DNA of 64,000 nt from Rostratula benghalensis (GCA_013399305.1 VXAI01000310.1:694901-758900), one strand, 5' to 3'; counted from the first letter of the stretch, positions 9,703 through 22,800 are shown. Notes: generated from the sequence alone by a model not told the origin. Numbers and translations: made by a program.

Positions 9703-12005
9703 AGTAGAATCATAGAATGGTTAAGAGTTGGAAGGGACCTTAAAGATCATCAAGTTCCAACCCCCTTACCTTGGGCAGGGACACCTCCCACTAGAGCAGG
9801 TTGCTCAAGGCCCCATCCAGCTGGGCCTTAAACACTTCCAGGGACAGGGCATCCACAACTTCCTCTGGGCAACCTGTTCTAGTGTTTCACCGCCCTCATA
9901 ATAAATAATTTCTTTCTGGTATGTAATCTAAATCTCCCCTCTTTCAATTTAAAGCTATTACCCCTTGTTCTGTCACTACACTTCCTTACAAAGAGTCCCT
10001 CTCCAGCTCTCCTGTAGGCTCCTTTCAGATACTGACTGGAAGGCTGCCATAAAGTCTCCCTGGAGCCTTCTCTTCTCCAGGCTGAACAAGCCCAGCTCCC
10101 TCAGCCTGTCTTCACAGGAGAGGTGCTCCCGCCCTCTGATCATCTTTGTGGCCCTCTGCTGAACCTGTTCCAACAGTTCCGTGTCCTTTGTATGTTGAGG
10201 ACTCCAGAGCTGGACACAGTACTAAATTTGGGGTCTCACAAGGACAGAGTAGCAGGGTAGAATCACCTTCTGGGACCTGCTGGCCACGCTTCTTTTGATG
10301 CAGCCCAGGATGCAGTTGGCTTTCTGGGCTGCCAGTGTGCACTACCAGCTCATGTCAAGCTTCTCATCTACCATCACTCCCAAGTCCTTCTCCTCAGGGC
10401 TGCTCTCCAGCCATTCTCTACCCAACCTGTATTTGTGCTTGGGATTGCTACCCTGCACTTGGCTTTGTTGAACTTCATGTGAGTTGCACTACCACACCTC
10501 TCAAGGGTCTCCAGGCCCCTCTGGATGGCATTGCTTCCCTTCAGCATGTTCACTGCACCACCAAGCTTGATGTAATCAGCAAACTTTCTGAGGGTGCACT
10601 TTATCCCACTGCCCATGGCTCCGACAAAGATGTTAAATAGCACTGGTCCCAGTACCAACCCCTGAGGAACACTGTTTGTTACTAGCCACTACTTGGACAT
10701 AGAGCCATTGACCACAACCCTTTGAGGGTGGCCAGCCAGCCAGTTCCTTATCCACTGAGTGGTACATCCATCAAATCTATGACTTTCCAGTTTTGAGACC
10801 AGGATGTCATGTAGGACAGTGTCAAATGCTTTGCATAAGTTCAAGGAGATGACATCTGTTGTTCTGCCCTCATGATACTGTGGCAGTATCATAAAAGGTC
10901 ACCATATTTGTCAGGCACACTTTGCCCTTGGTGAAGCCATGTTGGTTGTCTCAAATAACCTCCTTGTTTTCCATGTGCCCTAGCAGAGATTTCAGGAGGA
11001 TCTGTTCCACGATCTTGCCAGGCACAGAGGTGAGACTGACCAGCTTATAGTTCCCTGGGTTTTCTTTTTTTCCTTTTTTGAATATCAGGGTAATGTTCCC
11101 CTTTTTTTTCCAGTCAGCAGGAACCTTGCCAGATTGCCACAATTTCTCAAATACGATGGAAAGTGGCTTAGCAACTTCCTCCACCAGCTCCCTCAGGACC
11201 CATGGATGGATTTCATCATGTCCTATGGACTTAATGCACCTTCAGGTTCCTTAGGTGGTCTCAAACCTGATCTTCTCCTACTGTGTGCAGTTCTTCTTTC
11301 TCAGAGCCCAGTTTTACTTTATGTGACTAAGGCAGTGTGGTTTGAGCCCTTGCCAAAGCAGACAGAGGCAAAAAAGTCGTTCAGTAGGTCAGCCTTGTCC
11401 ATATCCCGGGTGGCCAGATCTCCCACGCCCTTTTGGAGAGGGCCCACGGCTTCCCTAGTCTTGCCTTTGTCCCTGACATATCTATAGAAGTTTTTCTTAC
11501 TGTCTTTGATGTCCCTGGCTGGATTCACTTCTGTCTGGGCTTTTGCTTGCCTGATCTGGCTCCTGGCCACTCTGACAGTTTCTCTGCATTCCGCCCAGTC
11601 TACCCACCCTTGCTTCCACCCTCTACAGGCCTCCTTTTTAGCCTTGAGCCCATCCAGCAGTTCCTTTGTCATTCATGCAAGCCTTCTGGCTATTTTGCCT
11701 GAGTTCTTTTTTGAGCTGCACCTCTCCTGAGCTTGGAGGAGGTGATCCTTGGATATTAACCAGCTTTCTTGGGCCCCTCTCCCCTCCAGTTCTTTTTCCC
11801 ATGCTACAAGCCTATCAGGTATCTCAAGGGTCCAAAGTTCTCCTGAAGTCCAGAGTAGTGAGCGTGCTGCACACTCTCCTTGCTGCCCTAAGAATCTTGA
11901 ATTCTACAATTTCATGATCACTGCAGCCTAAGCTACCCTTGAGTGTGACATTCCCCACAAACCCCAATGTTCTGGGTACCAGAGCACAGCTCCAGAGGAA
12001 TCTGC
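9703..12005 (-). mobile_element. CR1 LINE, 2.3 kb, degenerate, minus orientation
   Basis: The CR1 3' end is at the left (AATCATAGAATGGTTAAGAG, GGAAGGGACCTTAAAGATC). Reading leftward on the minus strand gives broken reverse-transcriptase pieces: [18 protein letters not shown] with [20 protein letters not shown] (about 11.1 kb), [20 protein letters not shown] (about 10.8 kb) and GAMGSGIKCTLRKFADYIKL, the relic of the catalytic region with its FADD-like motif altered (about 10.6 kb). Frames shift repeatedly and stops interrupt them, so the element is dead. It is 5'-truncated at about 12.0 kb beside AT-rich repeats. Confidence 0.92.
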
Positions 12006-12070
12006 CTCTGTATATATATATATTGTATGTATACAATATGTGTATATATATATATATTGTATGTATACAT
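12006..12070. repeat. AT-rich microsatellite with duplicated unit
   Basis: A TATATATA run followed by TTGTATGTATACA occurs twice, about 40 bp apart. It lies between two oppositely oriented CR1 fragments. Confidence 0.85.
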
Positions 12071-12185
12071 ATTCCCACCAGTGGAACCCTGTCAGAAAGA
12101 AGAGGAGGATGGAACTGTTGCTGCAGTTTGTACAAGTGCTCTGTCCTCTGTACCTCTCTGTCTCTGTCCTTCCACAGAAGTGATT

Positions 12186-12329
12186 TGAATCAGCATCCCT
12201 GGAGGGATTTAAAACACAGGTAGATGTGGTGCTGAGGGACATGGTTTAGGGGTGGTTTGGGAAGCACTAGGTTAATAGTTAGACTTGATCTTGAAGGTCC
12301 CTTCCAACCTAGACAATTATATGGTTCCA
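12186..12329 (+). mobile_element. CR1 LINE 3' end fragment
   Basis: Plus-oriented CR1 3' end: CATCCCTGGAGGGATTTAAA, GATGTGGTGCTGAGGGACAT, then the GTTAGACTTGATCTTGAAGG terminal region. It is strongly 5'-truncated and lies on the opposite strand from the neighbouring 2.3 kb copy. Confidence 0.85.
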
Positions 12330-14012
12330 TTTGTGTGGCTGGCTGTGTATGCATATGTACAACGTGGTGTTTACATGAGTTCTGTGTGCATGTTCCCTAC
12401 CGAGAATACATGCTCACCTCATATTGGTTGGACCTATGGACATGGGGCTGAAGCGGCCTCACTCTTCTTGGGGTGCTGGGTCTGTTGGATTCCCTTGACG
12501 TGCAGAACAGTTTATATCAGCCAGAGTCACAGTGCCATGCTCTGTGTGCTGGATACCTTTCAAAACAAAAAGACACAGAGCTGTATTTGGAATGCAACAG
12601 CTGGAATGCTTCACTGTACTCTGCTGTATCCTATGAACACTTACCTCCTATCCACTTACCTGCAAATTTACTGCCAAATTCACACCCATAAAACTACTAG
12701 TTGTAGCTGAGAACTATATATTATTTTCTGCAAAAAAATGCAACTTTTTCCCTTTGTTTCTCTTGTTGCTTTACTGCATTAATAATTGATGTTTACCCCA
12801 ATCTTCAAAGACGCCTTGCTCACTTATTGGTGTATGGTCTTAGATGCGCTTTATTAGAGCAACTGGATGCCTCTTAGATGCATCTGTCATTAGGACAAAT
12901 CTTAGTTTCAATAATACTTGAACTACTGAAACTAACTCCATATGGAAATGGAATTTGGAAATAGAATACGGAAACATTTTCTGTATACTGGGAAGTAAGA
13001 GCAGCTTGTGTGATTGCATCCTTCCTGAGGCTTCTGGAGCAGAGGAAAGCAGCTTTGGACAGCCACATTTGCTTTTGCTGCACATCTCCCCTGTTTTCAA
13101 ACACCTATCTTGATGGAACTGTACAAAAAGGTGTATTTGCTCTCAGTATGCTGAGGGAAGAATACAGACTAGACTAAGGCTAATGGCAGGTACACTAACG
13201 TGTTGTTTGTGAACAAAGAGGAAGCAGAGTTTATATATAAAACTAAGAATGTTTTGCCTGCACGTGTCTACACTGCATCATTACATCAATCATAAAATCA
13301 TGGTGGAACCATGTAAAGATAACAAACATAAAACAAATTAGCCATAGAAAACTGATCGATTAGCAGAACTACTGCCAGAGATGAACCAAATAACACCAAG
13401 CTTCAGGCAGGATAGAGCAAGCCTGGCAAATCTCAGCCCTGAGGCCTGGCAAACTCAGTCCAAACCCAACTGCCAGCTGCTAGGAATGGTGATAGAGTAC
13501 CCCAGGGCTACACAGTAACAGCAGTTCCCCAGGAATGCAGGTATTAGTTGCAGTACTTATAGTGTATTGGAGCATACCCAGCATGTGTAGTTTGTGTATT
13601 GGTCACATTTGCTATTTAATATTCAGTGCTACATGTGCAAAACTATTTTGTGGAGCTGAAGACTGCAGGTCAAACAGAAGGTCAGCGTCTGAAGTTAACA
13701 CCTAGCTTTATGAAGCTGCCTTCATCACCAGAAGAGATGAAAGGTGTACCTAACCGATACAGACTTGATAATGCCTCAGAGCACCTCTGATTCTCTGGAA
13801 TTCCCTCTAACATCCACAGGGACTGCTGTAAGGAGCAACCAGGGCCCACGCCGATACCAGCAACAGCTCCTGCGACCCCAGCATATACCACGGAGGAGAG
13901 GACAGCAGCCTCTACAAACTCCACAAAAATAATCCAGGAGTCCTAGGGAACGTCTGATACTGAGGAGCTCTGTTAGAGTAACAAAAGGTGGCAACATGAG
14001 CAGGGCAGTACA

Positions 14013-14083
14013 AAACCAAACAAACAAAAAAAAACAACCCCAAAAAACCCCCACCACAAACCAAAAAAACAACCCCAAAACTC
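14013..14083. repeat. A/C-rich low-complexity tract
   Basis: CAAACCAAACAAAC followed by A runs and CCCC/CCACC blocks. Similar tracts recur at 22.32-22.36, 24.89-24.94 and, as the complement, at 7.19-7.27 and 30.78-30.83 kb. Confidence 0.8.
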
Positions 14084-14569
14084 AAAATGTTAAATAGTTC
14101 TCTATTCTTCAGTTTCTTATAGTGAAGAAAAAGCTTGCTAGAAAAGACACTCAACGAAATCCCATCAGAAAAGAAGAAAATGAGATCATGGGAGTCTGTA
14201 CCACCTGGTTAGCATTTACAGCACTTGTGATGGCAGGAATTCTATTCCAAATGGAAAACCAAAATGAGCAAATATGAGTGGACCTATCATTATCCCTGGG
14301 AATTATTAAGCAGCAGCTTTTCTCTTCAGTAGCTTCTTCACCTTGAAGTCACAGGCTGAACCGAATCTATTTCACACGTTGCTATCCAGGGTATTCCTCT
14401 CCAGTTGCAGATGCCACCACTTAAATTAACAATGGATTGTGATTTTTAAAAATCAAGACTTTGATGAGTAAGAATCAAAATTGCCCATCCAGTTTTGACC
14501 TTGCGGTTAAAAAAAGAGGCACACTGGTCATGGGAGCTGGTGCCAGGCATTAAGGTAACCAATACAACT

Positions 14570-14660
14570 AATTCAGCCAATATTTTAATAATATTTAAAC
14601 TGTTTAATAATATTTAAACTATATTTATTTATATAAATAATATTTAAACATTTAAACTAA
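14570..14660. repeat. AT-rich tandem and inverted ATATTTAAA repeat
   Basis: The string AATAATATTTAAACT occurs twice in tandem, followed by TATTTATTTATATAAATAAT and another ATATTTAAA, so the segment can pair with itself. Confidence 0.75.
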
Positions 14661-15939
14661 TAGGCATGACATTTGTAAATGGCAAATTTATTTATACAGG
14701 TAGGTAGTGTACATAAAATAAAAGCTACAAAACAGCCACAAAACCAGACAAAATAGTCTCAAACCAGTCCCAGAAGTTTCTTTCCAGTAAGAACAAATGA
14801 AAACAAAAACATTCCCAGAATGAAGAGGAAGCTTCAAGTCTAAGGGCAACTTTACTAAGCTGATAAATGCTTTAGTTAACTAAGAGGATTTAACAACATT
14901 GGGACTTCCCTTATTACAAACAAAAAATGCTGTGTCAAAGCAAAAGGTTTACATTCACTCCGTGTACATGCTTGAATATTCAAAGTTCACATGTCTGCAT
15001 ATACTCACACACTTCCTTTTTTCAGAAGCTGAACAGTAGGAGGAAAACAAAGTAATATTTTTTTGTCATTAACCTAAGACAGTAGAAATTTGGGGTTTTT
15101 GAACACTCACTCCTAAACCAAAATTAAGCAATTGTCACAAGTTAAAGAATTAATTATCTTGAGGTTAAAAAAGACTTCCTGTAAACTGTAAACTCATGAG
15201 ACTGTAAACTCATGTTTACTGTCAGTACAATTCTAGCATACTCAGATAGAGACACAATGGTAAAACCAGGAAATCAGTTTGCTAAAGACCACAGATTTAG
15301 GGCATTGAATTTTTTCTTTTATATTTTATCTACTTATTTTATATTCCTTATTCATTTATCTTTTTCAAACTATATAACTATTTTGATCCAGCATCTTTAA
15401 ACTTATAAGGTGTTAGGTAAGAATTTGCTGTTCCATTTTGGAGAATGTTGATGTATTTTGGAATTTAATTTTATAGGTGATCATTCCAGTTTAATGGAAT
15501 CAACCAGGCAGACTGGTACAGATGTAACCTCCTTTCCAAATATTCGTTCTACAGGCTATCTCTAGCATGATTTGCTTCCTTCTTAATCGGGATGATCAAA
15601 TATAAGTAGATAATTAATCATTATGGTAAAATTAAAACTGATTAATTGAAGTGCACTACACATAAAGTTAAGAGAAATAACTCTTGCTTTCAAAAATTTC
15701 TTCTGGCTGTTCTTCTCTGGTCCTTTTCTTCCTTGTCATGTAAAAACCATGTTTAACTTTTCCAGTAAACATCTGCATTGGCACAAGTTACATTTTTTTC
15801 CATTTTTAGGTTACTTTCTTTTTCAGTCAAGTACCATAAAATTTTTAAGATTTAATCGCTTTTGGACCCACCATATGTGGAGAAAATACATCTTATCATT
15901 TAAAACTTTCAGAAAAGATGACAAGAATGAAGTAGACAT

Positions 15940-16298
15940 GCCTGCCTGGCTAATGGCCACCAGTTTTGTATTACTACAAAATGTCTTCATCACTGGGTGT
16001 CAGCCGTCTGCAGTGGCAGCAAACCCTGTAGCTTTCTGGTCTAATGGAACACTGCCTGCCTTCAGAAGTGCCAGCATCCATCAGCACTACGCAATATGTG
16101 TTGTCTGATGGTTTTTTCCTGCGGTCTCCATATCACAACCTGACAGATCGGTCATGTCCCGGAGTAGTATTTGAACAAGATCCTGTGCCTAAGCCTGTTT
16201 TTACAGGGCTGTATGCTGCAGGAGAACAGATGCCAGCAGATGATGTGCACATCATGAATAAGGCACGGTACCAGAGTAGACTTGGCAGCACTGCTTAA
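15940..16298 (+). pseudogene. Possible decayed coding segment (retrocopy?)
   Basis: Two adjoining plus frames look protein-like. One reads VFITGCQPSAVAANPVAFWS and the other, from 16044, contains ISTTQYVLSDGFFLRSPYHN and CPGVVFEQDPVPKPVFTGLY before a stop at 16298. Switching from the first frame to the second near 16040 would join them, as expected for a frameshifted remnant. I do not recognise the family. No poly(A) tract or target-site duplication is visible, so a chance ORF remains possible. Confidence 0.2.
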
Positions 16299-18490
16299 CC
16301 CAAATCTTGTTTTTCATTACACATTTGAAACACAGTGCTAGCAGGACACTGATGAAGGGGTAAGACAGGTCTGAATCAGCCACGCAGGACAGCGATTCCG
16401 GACTTGACTGTGGCTCTTCAGAGGTGTTTCTGATCTCCTGTGACAACCGCTCGAATGCAGAACAGCAACACGTGGGATGTGGAACAGGGCAGGCAACATC
16501 CCCAGTGTGGTGAAATCACACTGTTCAGCTTGTGTATGGAGGAACAAGCAGGTATCAGCAAGGAGAGGCAAGAGCCACAGCTCTTGCTGCAGATGGGCTC
16601 CTCCCCAGCGTCCGCAGTTTGGTGTAGCTCAAACCTGCCTCCCCCCAGCATGCATAAACCCCAGTGGCTCTTTTAGACCCTTTGCAAAACTATCCTCCAT
16701 TCCCTCTGCTACTTCTTAAATTCTTAATCCTTTCTTCAGAAACCAGCCCCATTAGCCCAGCAATCAGCCCCAGTTTCTCATGCTGTTACTGAAATCTGCT
16801 GCCCCATCATGTTAACCCCTCCACAGAAAACAGACCTCTGCATTACAGAGGTCCACCGCACTCTGAAATGCCTAACTGCTCAAGAAAAGAAGAAATTTGG
16901 ACCTACCGAAAGGGCTGGCTTGGCTGCAAGGGGCTCAGTGGATATCTTTGGTAACCCGCTTTGAGCGAAAATCACATTCTCCCAGGTTTAGCAGTGAGAG
17001 ACCCATCCATCACACTTTCCTGCGGTGGAGCCTACCCAGGGACGGCGCGGACAGTGCCCGGCAGCGCAGTACTGCCACCTGGCGTGCAGCGGGGGCATAG
17101 CAGGAAATGTGTCCCCTGCCCCTCTGCCGGCACCAGCGGCAGGCAAGGCCTCGGGCAGTTGGGAGCCACCTACCCTCTTCACCCCACGAGCAACTGGAGG
17201 ACGGATTCTTCTGCTCACGGATGGACAGGTCTGTCGCCAGCAGTGTGTAATTTAGCCTATTATTTCCTTTTCTGTCCTCCTCTGCCTTCTTGCTGTCTGA
17301 TCCGGTCTTAACAGCATCTCTCTTCCTCTTTCTCCGTATGCCACCATTTACTCACGTTTTCAGTTCCTTCCCATTATTATGCTAATCTCCATTTTTCATA
17401 ACATTTTACTCAACCACCACACCAGTCATGCTGCTAGCAGAATTCCATTTAACCTTCCCCAAAACCTCGCTACCTCCTTGGACTGCAGGCAATTAGAATT
17501 AAGTACAGGCAGTCCAACGCGTCCTCCGTTCTCTGCACAGCACTGTAATTGTGTGAGTCAGCTTCCATGTTCCCCTTTCCCTTGGCTGGTGCTTGTCATT
17601 CGCTGCATCCTTGTGACAAAAAAAATATAATGCTTTGATCCTAGATATTGTATTAAACCCCAGAGAAGTTTGCCAGAACAGGGCTTTTCATTCTTCCTAT
17701 TCTATGACTGGCAGCTAGTTATTTTGGATAAGCCAAGACTTACACAGGGATTTTATTCAAGTGAGCAATATAATAACTTCAATAAAACTAATAACTAATA
17801 ACTTACTTTTAAAGGTGTATGCAGAATCTTGGGCCAGATGCCCCCCTCCTTGCAAAGGCTTACATCTCTAAGCTGTTAACTGAACACTTACTCTACTTAC
17901 CAGTGAATGTTTGACAGGGACCAGCCTGTCAAACCTCTGGAGCCGAAAATATATCCTACTATCTTTTTTTTTTTTTTTTTTTAAAGTTTGTATCTCCTTA
18001 TAAACTAAAAGTATGTGTGGTCAAAAGAGTAAATCCTTTTCAAAGTCACAGGCATTTTCAAAATATCACAAACATAATCGAGTTTTTGGAAAGACTTCCG
18101 AGTAAAAACACCAAGCAATTTTCCACAGTAGAAAATAAAATGGGTTTTCCTTTACTGTTCTGCTATTTGCCTTTTTTTCCCCTGCTATTTTTCCTTGTTA
18201 ACAAAAGGGGAAGAGGAAAAAGTGGGAAGCAAGCTGTCTTCTTAGACTTTTTTTTTTTTTTCAAAAAACAACCTTTGCAAAAAAGTATGTATTTAGAAAA
18301 GGGATTAGTAATAACAAGAATCACTTGCAGGTCAAGACATTAGCAAGCGTAGGTGCTTGAAAATGACACTCACAACATCTGAATCTTGAACTAGAGGGCT
18401 TGTGGTGGAAAAAGATGATTAATTTTTGCTGTAAGGTGAGACGTCAAATTCCACTATGAGGTGGCGCCTGAGGTGCCAGATATTCTCACA

Positions 18491-18860
18491 NNNNNNNNNN
18501 NNNNNNNNNNNNNNNNNNNNNNNNNNNNNNNNNNNNNNNNNNNNNNNNNNNNNNNNNNNNNNNNNNNNNNNNNNNNNNNNNNNNNNNNNNNNNNNNNNNN
18601 NNNNNNNNNNNNNNNNNNNNNNNNNNNNNNNNNNNNNNNNNNNNNNNNNNNNNNNNNNNNNNNNNNNNNNNNNNNNNNNNNNNNNNNNNNNNNNNNNNNN
18701 NNNNNNNNNNNNNNNNNNNNNNNNNNNNNNNNNNNNNNNNNNNNNNNNNNNNNNNNNNNNNNNNNNNNNNNNNNNNNNNNNNNNNNNNNNNNNNNNNNNN
18801 NNNNNNNNNNNNNNNNNNNNNNNNNNNNNNNNNNNNNNNNNNNNNNNNNNNNNNNNNNNN
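18491..18860. other. Assembly gap (370 N)
   Basis: Unsequenced bases about 0.6 kb upstream of the PLGRKT CpG island. The right flank is already rising in GC. Reading frames spanning it are meaningless. Confidence 1.
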
Positions 18861-19189
18861 TGGCCCCCAGTGGAAATGGCACTTTCCACCCAGCGCATTT
18901 TCAGTACTCAACCGAGCCGCGGGAACCAGCGTGAGACCCACAGCTTATTCACATCTTTGGTGTGACTATCACCTGGAACCTGTGACAGTGGATGGAACCT
19001 GTGACAACCATGGCACCCCCACAGCTAAAAACACACCCGGTACCAGCCCAGCTGCATTGCAACCGCATTTTTTTTCCAAGGCTGATGGAGGGTTTAAGGT
19101 GCTCGCTTGAAAATAGCTTAACAAGGCAATAAAAAAATCCCAAACAATCCGAGTGTAAGCCGGTTACCGCAGAAGCCAACGCGGGCCGA

Positions 19190-19800
19190 GGGCAGGCACA
19201 CGCTGTGCCGCTGCCCCGCAGCCCTTCCCAAGGCGGAAGGGAAGGCCCAGCGCTGGGCCGCCGCTCCCCATCAGGCCCCGCCGAGCGCTTCAGCGGGCTC
19301 TGCACCGACCGGGACGGGGCCGGGGACGGGGACAGGGACGGGACCAGCCCCGAGTCTCGGGCAGGGGCCGGGCAGCCGGCGCCGGCCTTGAAACCCCGCC
19401 CCGCTCCGCCGGCTCCCGCCAGTGGCGGGCGGGGCCCTGCTGCGGCCTGCTGCCCGCTGCCCGCGGCCGATCGGCGCCTTTCCTGAGGGTGAGGTGAGGC
19501 GGCGCCGGGACGGTGCTCTCCGCCGGCAGCGGGGCGGGGGCGGACAGCGGCGGCTGGGGCAGCACCGCGGCGCCAAAGGGGCGGTCCCCGCAGCCGAGGT
19601 GGGCGCCGAGGTCCCGCGGGTGCGGACAGCCGCCCGCTGGGCGGTGCGCCCTGCCCTCCGCGCTGCCCCCCCCCGGCGGCCTGCCCGCCGCCTCCGCCCC
19701 GGGGCAGACTCCTCCCGAGGGCGGGCCGGGCCGGGCCGGGCCGGGGAGAGCCGCCCGCCTCACCCGCCTCACCCGCCTCTTCTCTTCTGCCCTTCAGGGC
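19190..19800. promoter_or_regulatory. PLGRKT: CpG island and probable PLGRKT promoter
   Basis: Dense CpG, G/C-box-rich DNA (repeated GGGACGGGGAC and GGGCCGGGCC) directly before the PLGRKT start codon. No TATA box was seen, which fits a broadly expressed CpG-island promoter. Long ORFs on both strands here are GC artefacts. Confidence 0.75.
19430..19488 (+). other. PLGRKT: Candidate noncoding first exon of PLGRKT (3' boundary)
   Basis: GAGG|GTGAGG at about 19488 offers a donor, and CCCTTCAG at 19797 is a good acceptor six bases before the ATG. This implies a noncoding exon spliced to the first coding exon. The start of the exon is not determined. Confidence 0.4.
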
Positions 19801-19884
19801 ACGATGGGGTTCGTCTTCTCCAAGTCCGTGAACGACAGCCTGAAAGCTCAGCAGGAGTTTATGGCGATGAACTCGCGGCTTCAG
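19798..19884 (+). CDS. PLGRKT: PLGRKT first coding exon
   Basis: The acceptor CCCTTCAG ends at 19797, the ATG is at 19804 and the donor CAG|GTAACG follows 19884. It encodes the first 27 residues, including the N-terminal GFVFSKS characteristic of the family. Confidence 0.93.
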
Positions 19885-22800
19885 GTAACGCGGTGCGTGT
19901 GGAGGAAAGGTCGCCCACGGCCCCCTTGTCCGCGCAGAGCTGGGTGCGCGGCTTGGCCAGCGGGAGGGTCGCTCTCCTCCCAGGGCTGAAGGTGCTCCGT
20001 TCACCCGCTCCGCCGGTGCCGAGGAGGTCGGCTAACACAGCAGGTTTAGGTGTGCGAAGCACCTGTGCTCTGGGGGTAGCAGCTTCCTCTTCAGGCTGTA
20101 TCGACAGGTTGGAGAGGTGGAAACTGACCTCATGGTTAGCCAGACCCTAAAAACACAGTTTTGGAAACTTACCATGTAACAGTCCCCCGAAGAACAACTG
20201 GGCCTCTCCAGTGTTAAGCAACATGTTACAGTGAATCAGTAACAGCGCGGTTACTCATTGATACTGTTCTCTCAAAATAGCAGTTAAACCTGTTTCAACT
20301 CTTTCTCTAGACAAAATCTTTCAAACTCTTCCCTTAGCTTCGGTTAAGTAACTGCAGTTATTCCACATTTCTAGGAAGCCACCCCACAGCTGTTCCTTTT
20401 TCTAGAAACCTCAAACTAATAGGACACAGGGGATTGTTTATTCCCTCTCATAAAATAATAAAATTACAGCAGAGAAAAAAAAAAAAGAAAAACCAGTTGG
20501 ACTAAGGTTCAGAAAGTTGTGCTGAACAGAACTTACTCTGTAGCACTAATTATAGCTTTCTGATTCATTGTTAGGTATCCTATGACCTGCAGCTTGTTTA
20601 TGTACTCACTGCTACAATGCAATCTGAAGAACTCAGCTGGAGTGTGTCCCTTTAGTTTTGCATTTAAATTGAATACTGGTAAATGAAAAATGTTTGGAGT
20701 AGTGATGGATTAACTTCCAATTTAATAAATTGCCAGTAGATGGCACAGTCTAGTTTTCAAAGCCACTGGCAGATAGATTTTGTAGTATTGCATGTCAACT
20801 GAACTCTGGAGGTGACCCTGGAAGTGCAGACAGGAAGGAGAAAGACAGTATGAGGAAAATTGATCTAGTATAATACTGGATAGTTCTTAACTGTTTAAAC
20901 AAAATCAACTTTTTGCAAGGTTTTTTCTGTCTGTGCCTGGTTATGTGTTTCTCAGATGCAACGATTTTGTGTACACACAATTTGTACACACACACACACA
21001 CACTATACAAAGGGGTTCCCACCACCCCAAAAGTTTTTGGAAATCCAAATGATGGGAAGGTTTTCAGATTGGGAAAATGATGATGAAATTAAAGTGGAGG
21101 CTTGCTTTATTATCTGCTTCTCTGCTGTGCAGAATGAAGCACAGAGTTGAGGAAACAACACGAATTCTGACTAGTGTTTATAGGGTGCTGCAGGCTTTCA
21201 ATGGCAAACAGTCATCGGCCTCTTGACCCCCAGATGCCTAACAACTCTAGTTCTAGCCCAAATCCCTAGGCTAAGACAAGAAATAAACTTCTTTGAGGAC
21301 AGTTACAAAAAAGCCCTTCCAAGATTGCATACAAATTTTTAAATGCTGCTATTTAGGAACACTCCCTTTGTTGTATTTCTTGGCAACAGTAACAGTGTAG
21401 TAGATACATTTCTAACACAATAAATGCCTGATCGAGTCTGATTTGTACTATGTTGCAGATAGAGAGGCCATGTTAGAAAACATGTATTTTTAAAAATGCA
21501 TGAAGTTGGTGGTTGTGTCAGGTGCAAAAGAGGCAGTGGGGGGAAGGGGAGGACTAAATTTCATGTCACAGAGGCATGGAAGAAAATGGCTCTGCCCTGA
21601 GTTTGGGGAGAGTGTAGGGAAAATAAAAAGACTGCCCATTATCTTTTCCATGTGTGAGTAAAACCTGTGATGTGTCTGGAGTTTAGTGTTAAACAAACTA
21701 CTTTCAGAATATTTGTACAAAAGAGTATAGCCTGATTAGCTTGCTTTTAGACAGAATCTGTAACTATAAATACCTAGAGAAGGTAGGTCGTGCAAGGACC
21801 AAAATGAAATAGCTTAACTTAAAGCACTAGATATTTTCTTCCAGTTGATATACTGGGATTTGGATGCTATCAGTTCTCTCACATTTCTCTGGAAACTGTA
21901 ATATTTATTAATACAATAGAAGCTTCCACTTCAAGCAATATGATGCATTTACTATGGCAGTTTAAAATATACTGATGTGTTTTAAAGGTAATTCTGTCCC
22001 AAAACAACCTGAGGGATTGAAACTTCTTGAAGCTTTTCATAGCTTCTGAATGTCCTTTGGAGTGCCCAGTGATTACAAAGTCGAGGGAATAGGGTACTAT
22101 TGTTACTCAAAGCAGTTGCTGTGGATCAAGAAGTCATCAAAATCGTTTCTTCTAAAATGGACTTGCTGCTAGCAGTGATGGTGTGATACAATCAGAATCT
22201 GTGAAGGTCTCTCCTGTTCCTTGTAGGTGAGGAGGAGTCCTAAAGATACTGGAAATTGCTTGGAACACAATTTTTGTATTATCAGTTTCCATGACAGAAC
22301 ACTTTTTCCCCCCTTTTTCTTTAAAAAAAAACAACCCCAAAGCAAAACCAACCAACCAACCAAATAAGTATATGCTCTCCTCTGAATAGAGAGAAGATAC
22401 AAAGCTGTTCAGTCATTGACTTATCCTCTGTGGAGGTTTGCAGGTTGGAAGGTGACTGTTGCAAAAACTGGAAGGCAAGTAACACAACAGATGTTGATAA
22501 AGACCCCTCCAAATCCTCAAGCTTGGTGCATCCTAAAGCCCGGTCAGTTTTGGAGTTGCTTTGCTGTGTGCTGACACTCAAACCAGCTCGACTACTTGGG
22601 GAAAAAGGGAATGTTAGAAAATATTGTACAGTTGTATGCAAATTTTTTTTTCTTTATGCCCTTCTTGGAATAACTCTGAAAATAGAGGATTGTGGCCTTG
22701 GATATTGCATCTTAGTGCTTTTTGGAAGAATAATAAAACCCTCAACTAACAGTTTGCCTCGATATTGAAGGACTTGATGGTTGTTTGTATTGTCTTGTTC

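Larger units (their letters stand above)
12340..18490. other. Intergenic DNA between the CR1 cluster and PLGRKT
   Basis: Mostly AT-rich DNA. It contains an A/C-rich low-complexity tract (14013-14083), an AT-rich repeat with inverted ATATTTAAA units (14570-14660), a duplicated TGTAAACTCATG motif (15187-15214), a T17 run near 17.97 kb, a small GC-rich patch (17.03-17.22 kb) and a possible coding remnant at 15.94-16.30 kb. No gene was recognised. Confidence 0.5.

Noticed and set aside
10374..11672. Reverse-transcriptase-like ORFs as a host gene
   Set aside because: They are pieces of one decayed CR1 LINE, with frameshifts and stops, in the expected order on the minus strand.
18419..18965. ORFs spanning the run of N
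   Set aside because: They consist of undetermined residues across the assembly gap.
18949..20150. 351-codon minus ORF and 242-codon plus ORF at the PLGRKT promoter
   Set aside because: CpG-island artefacts overlapping the true first coding exon of PLGRKT. Composition is Pro/Arg/Ala-rich and no family is recognisable.
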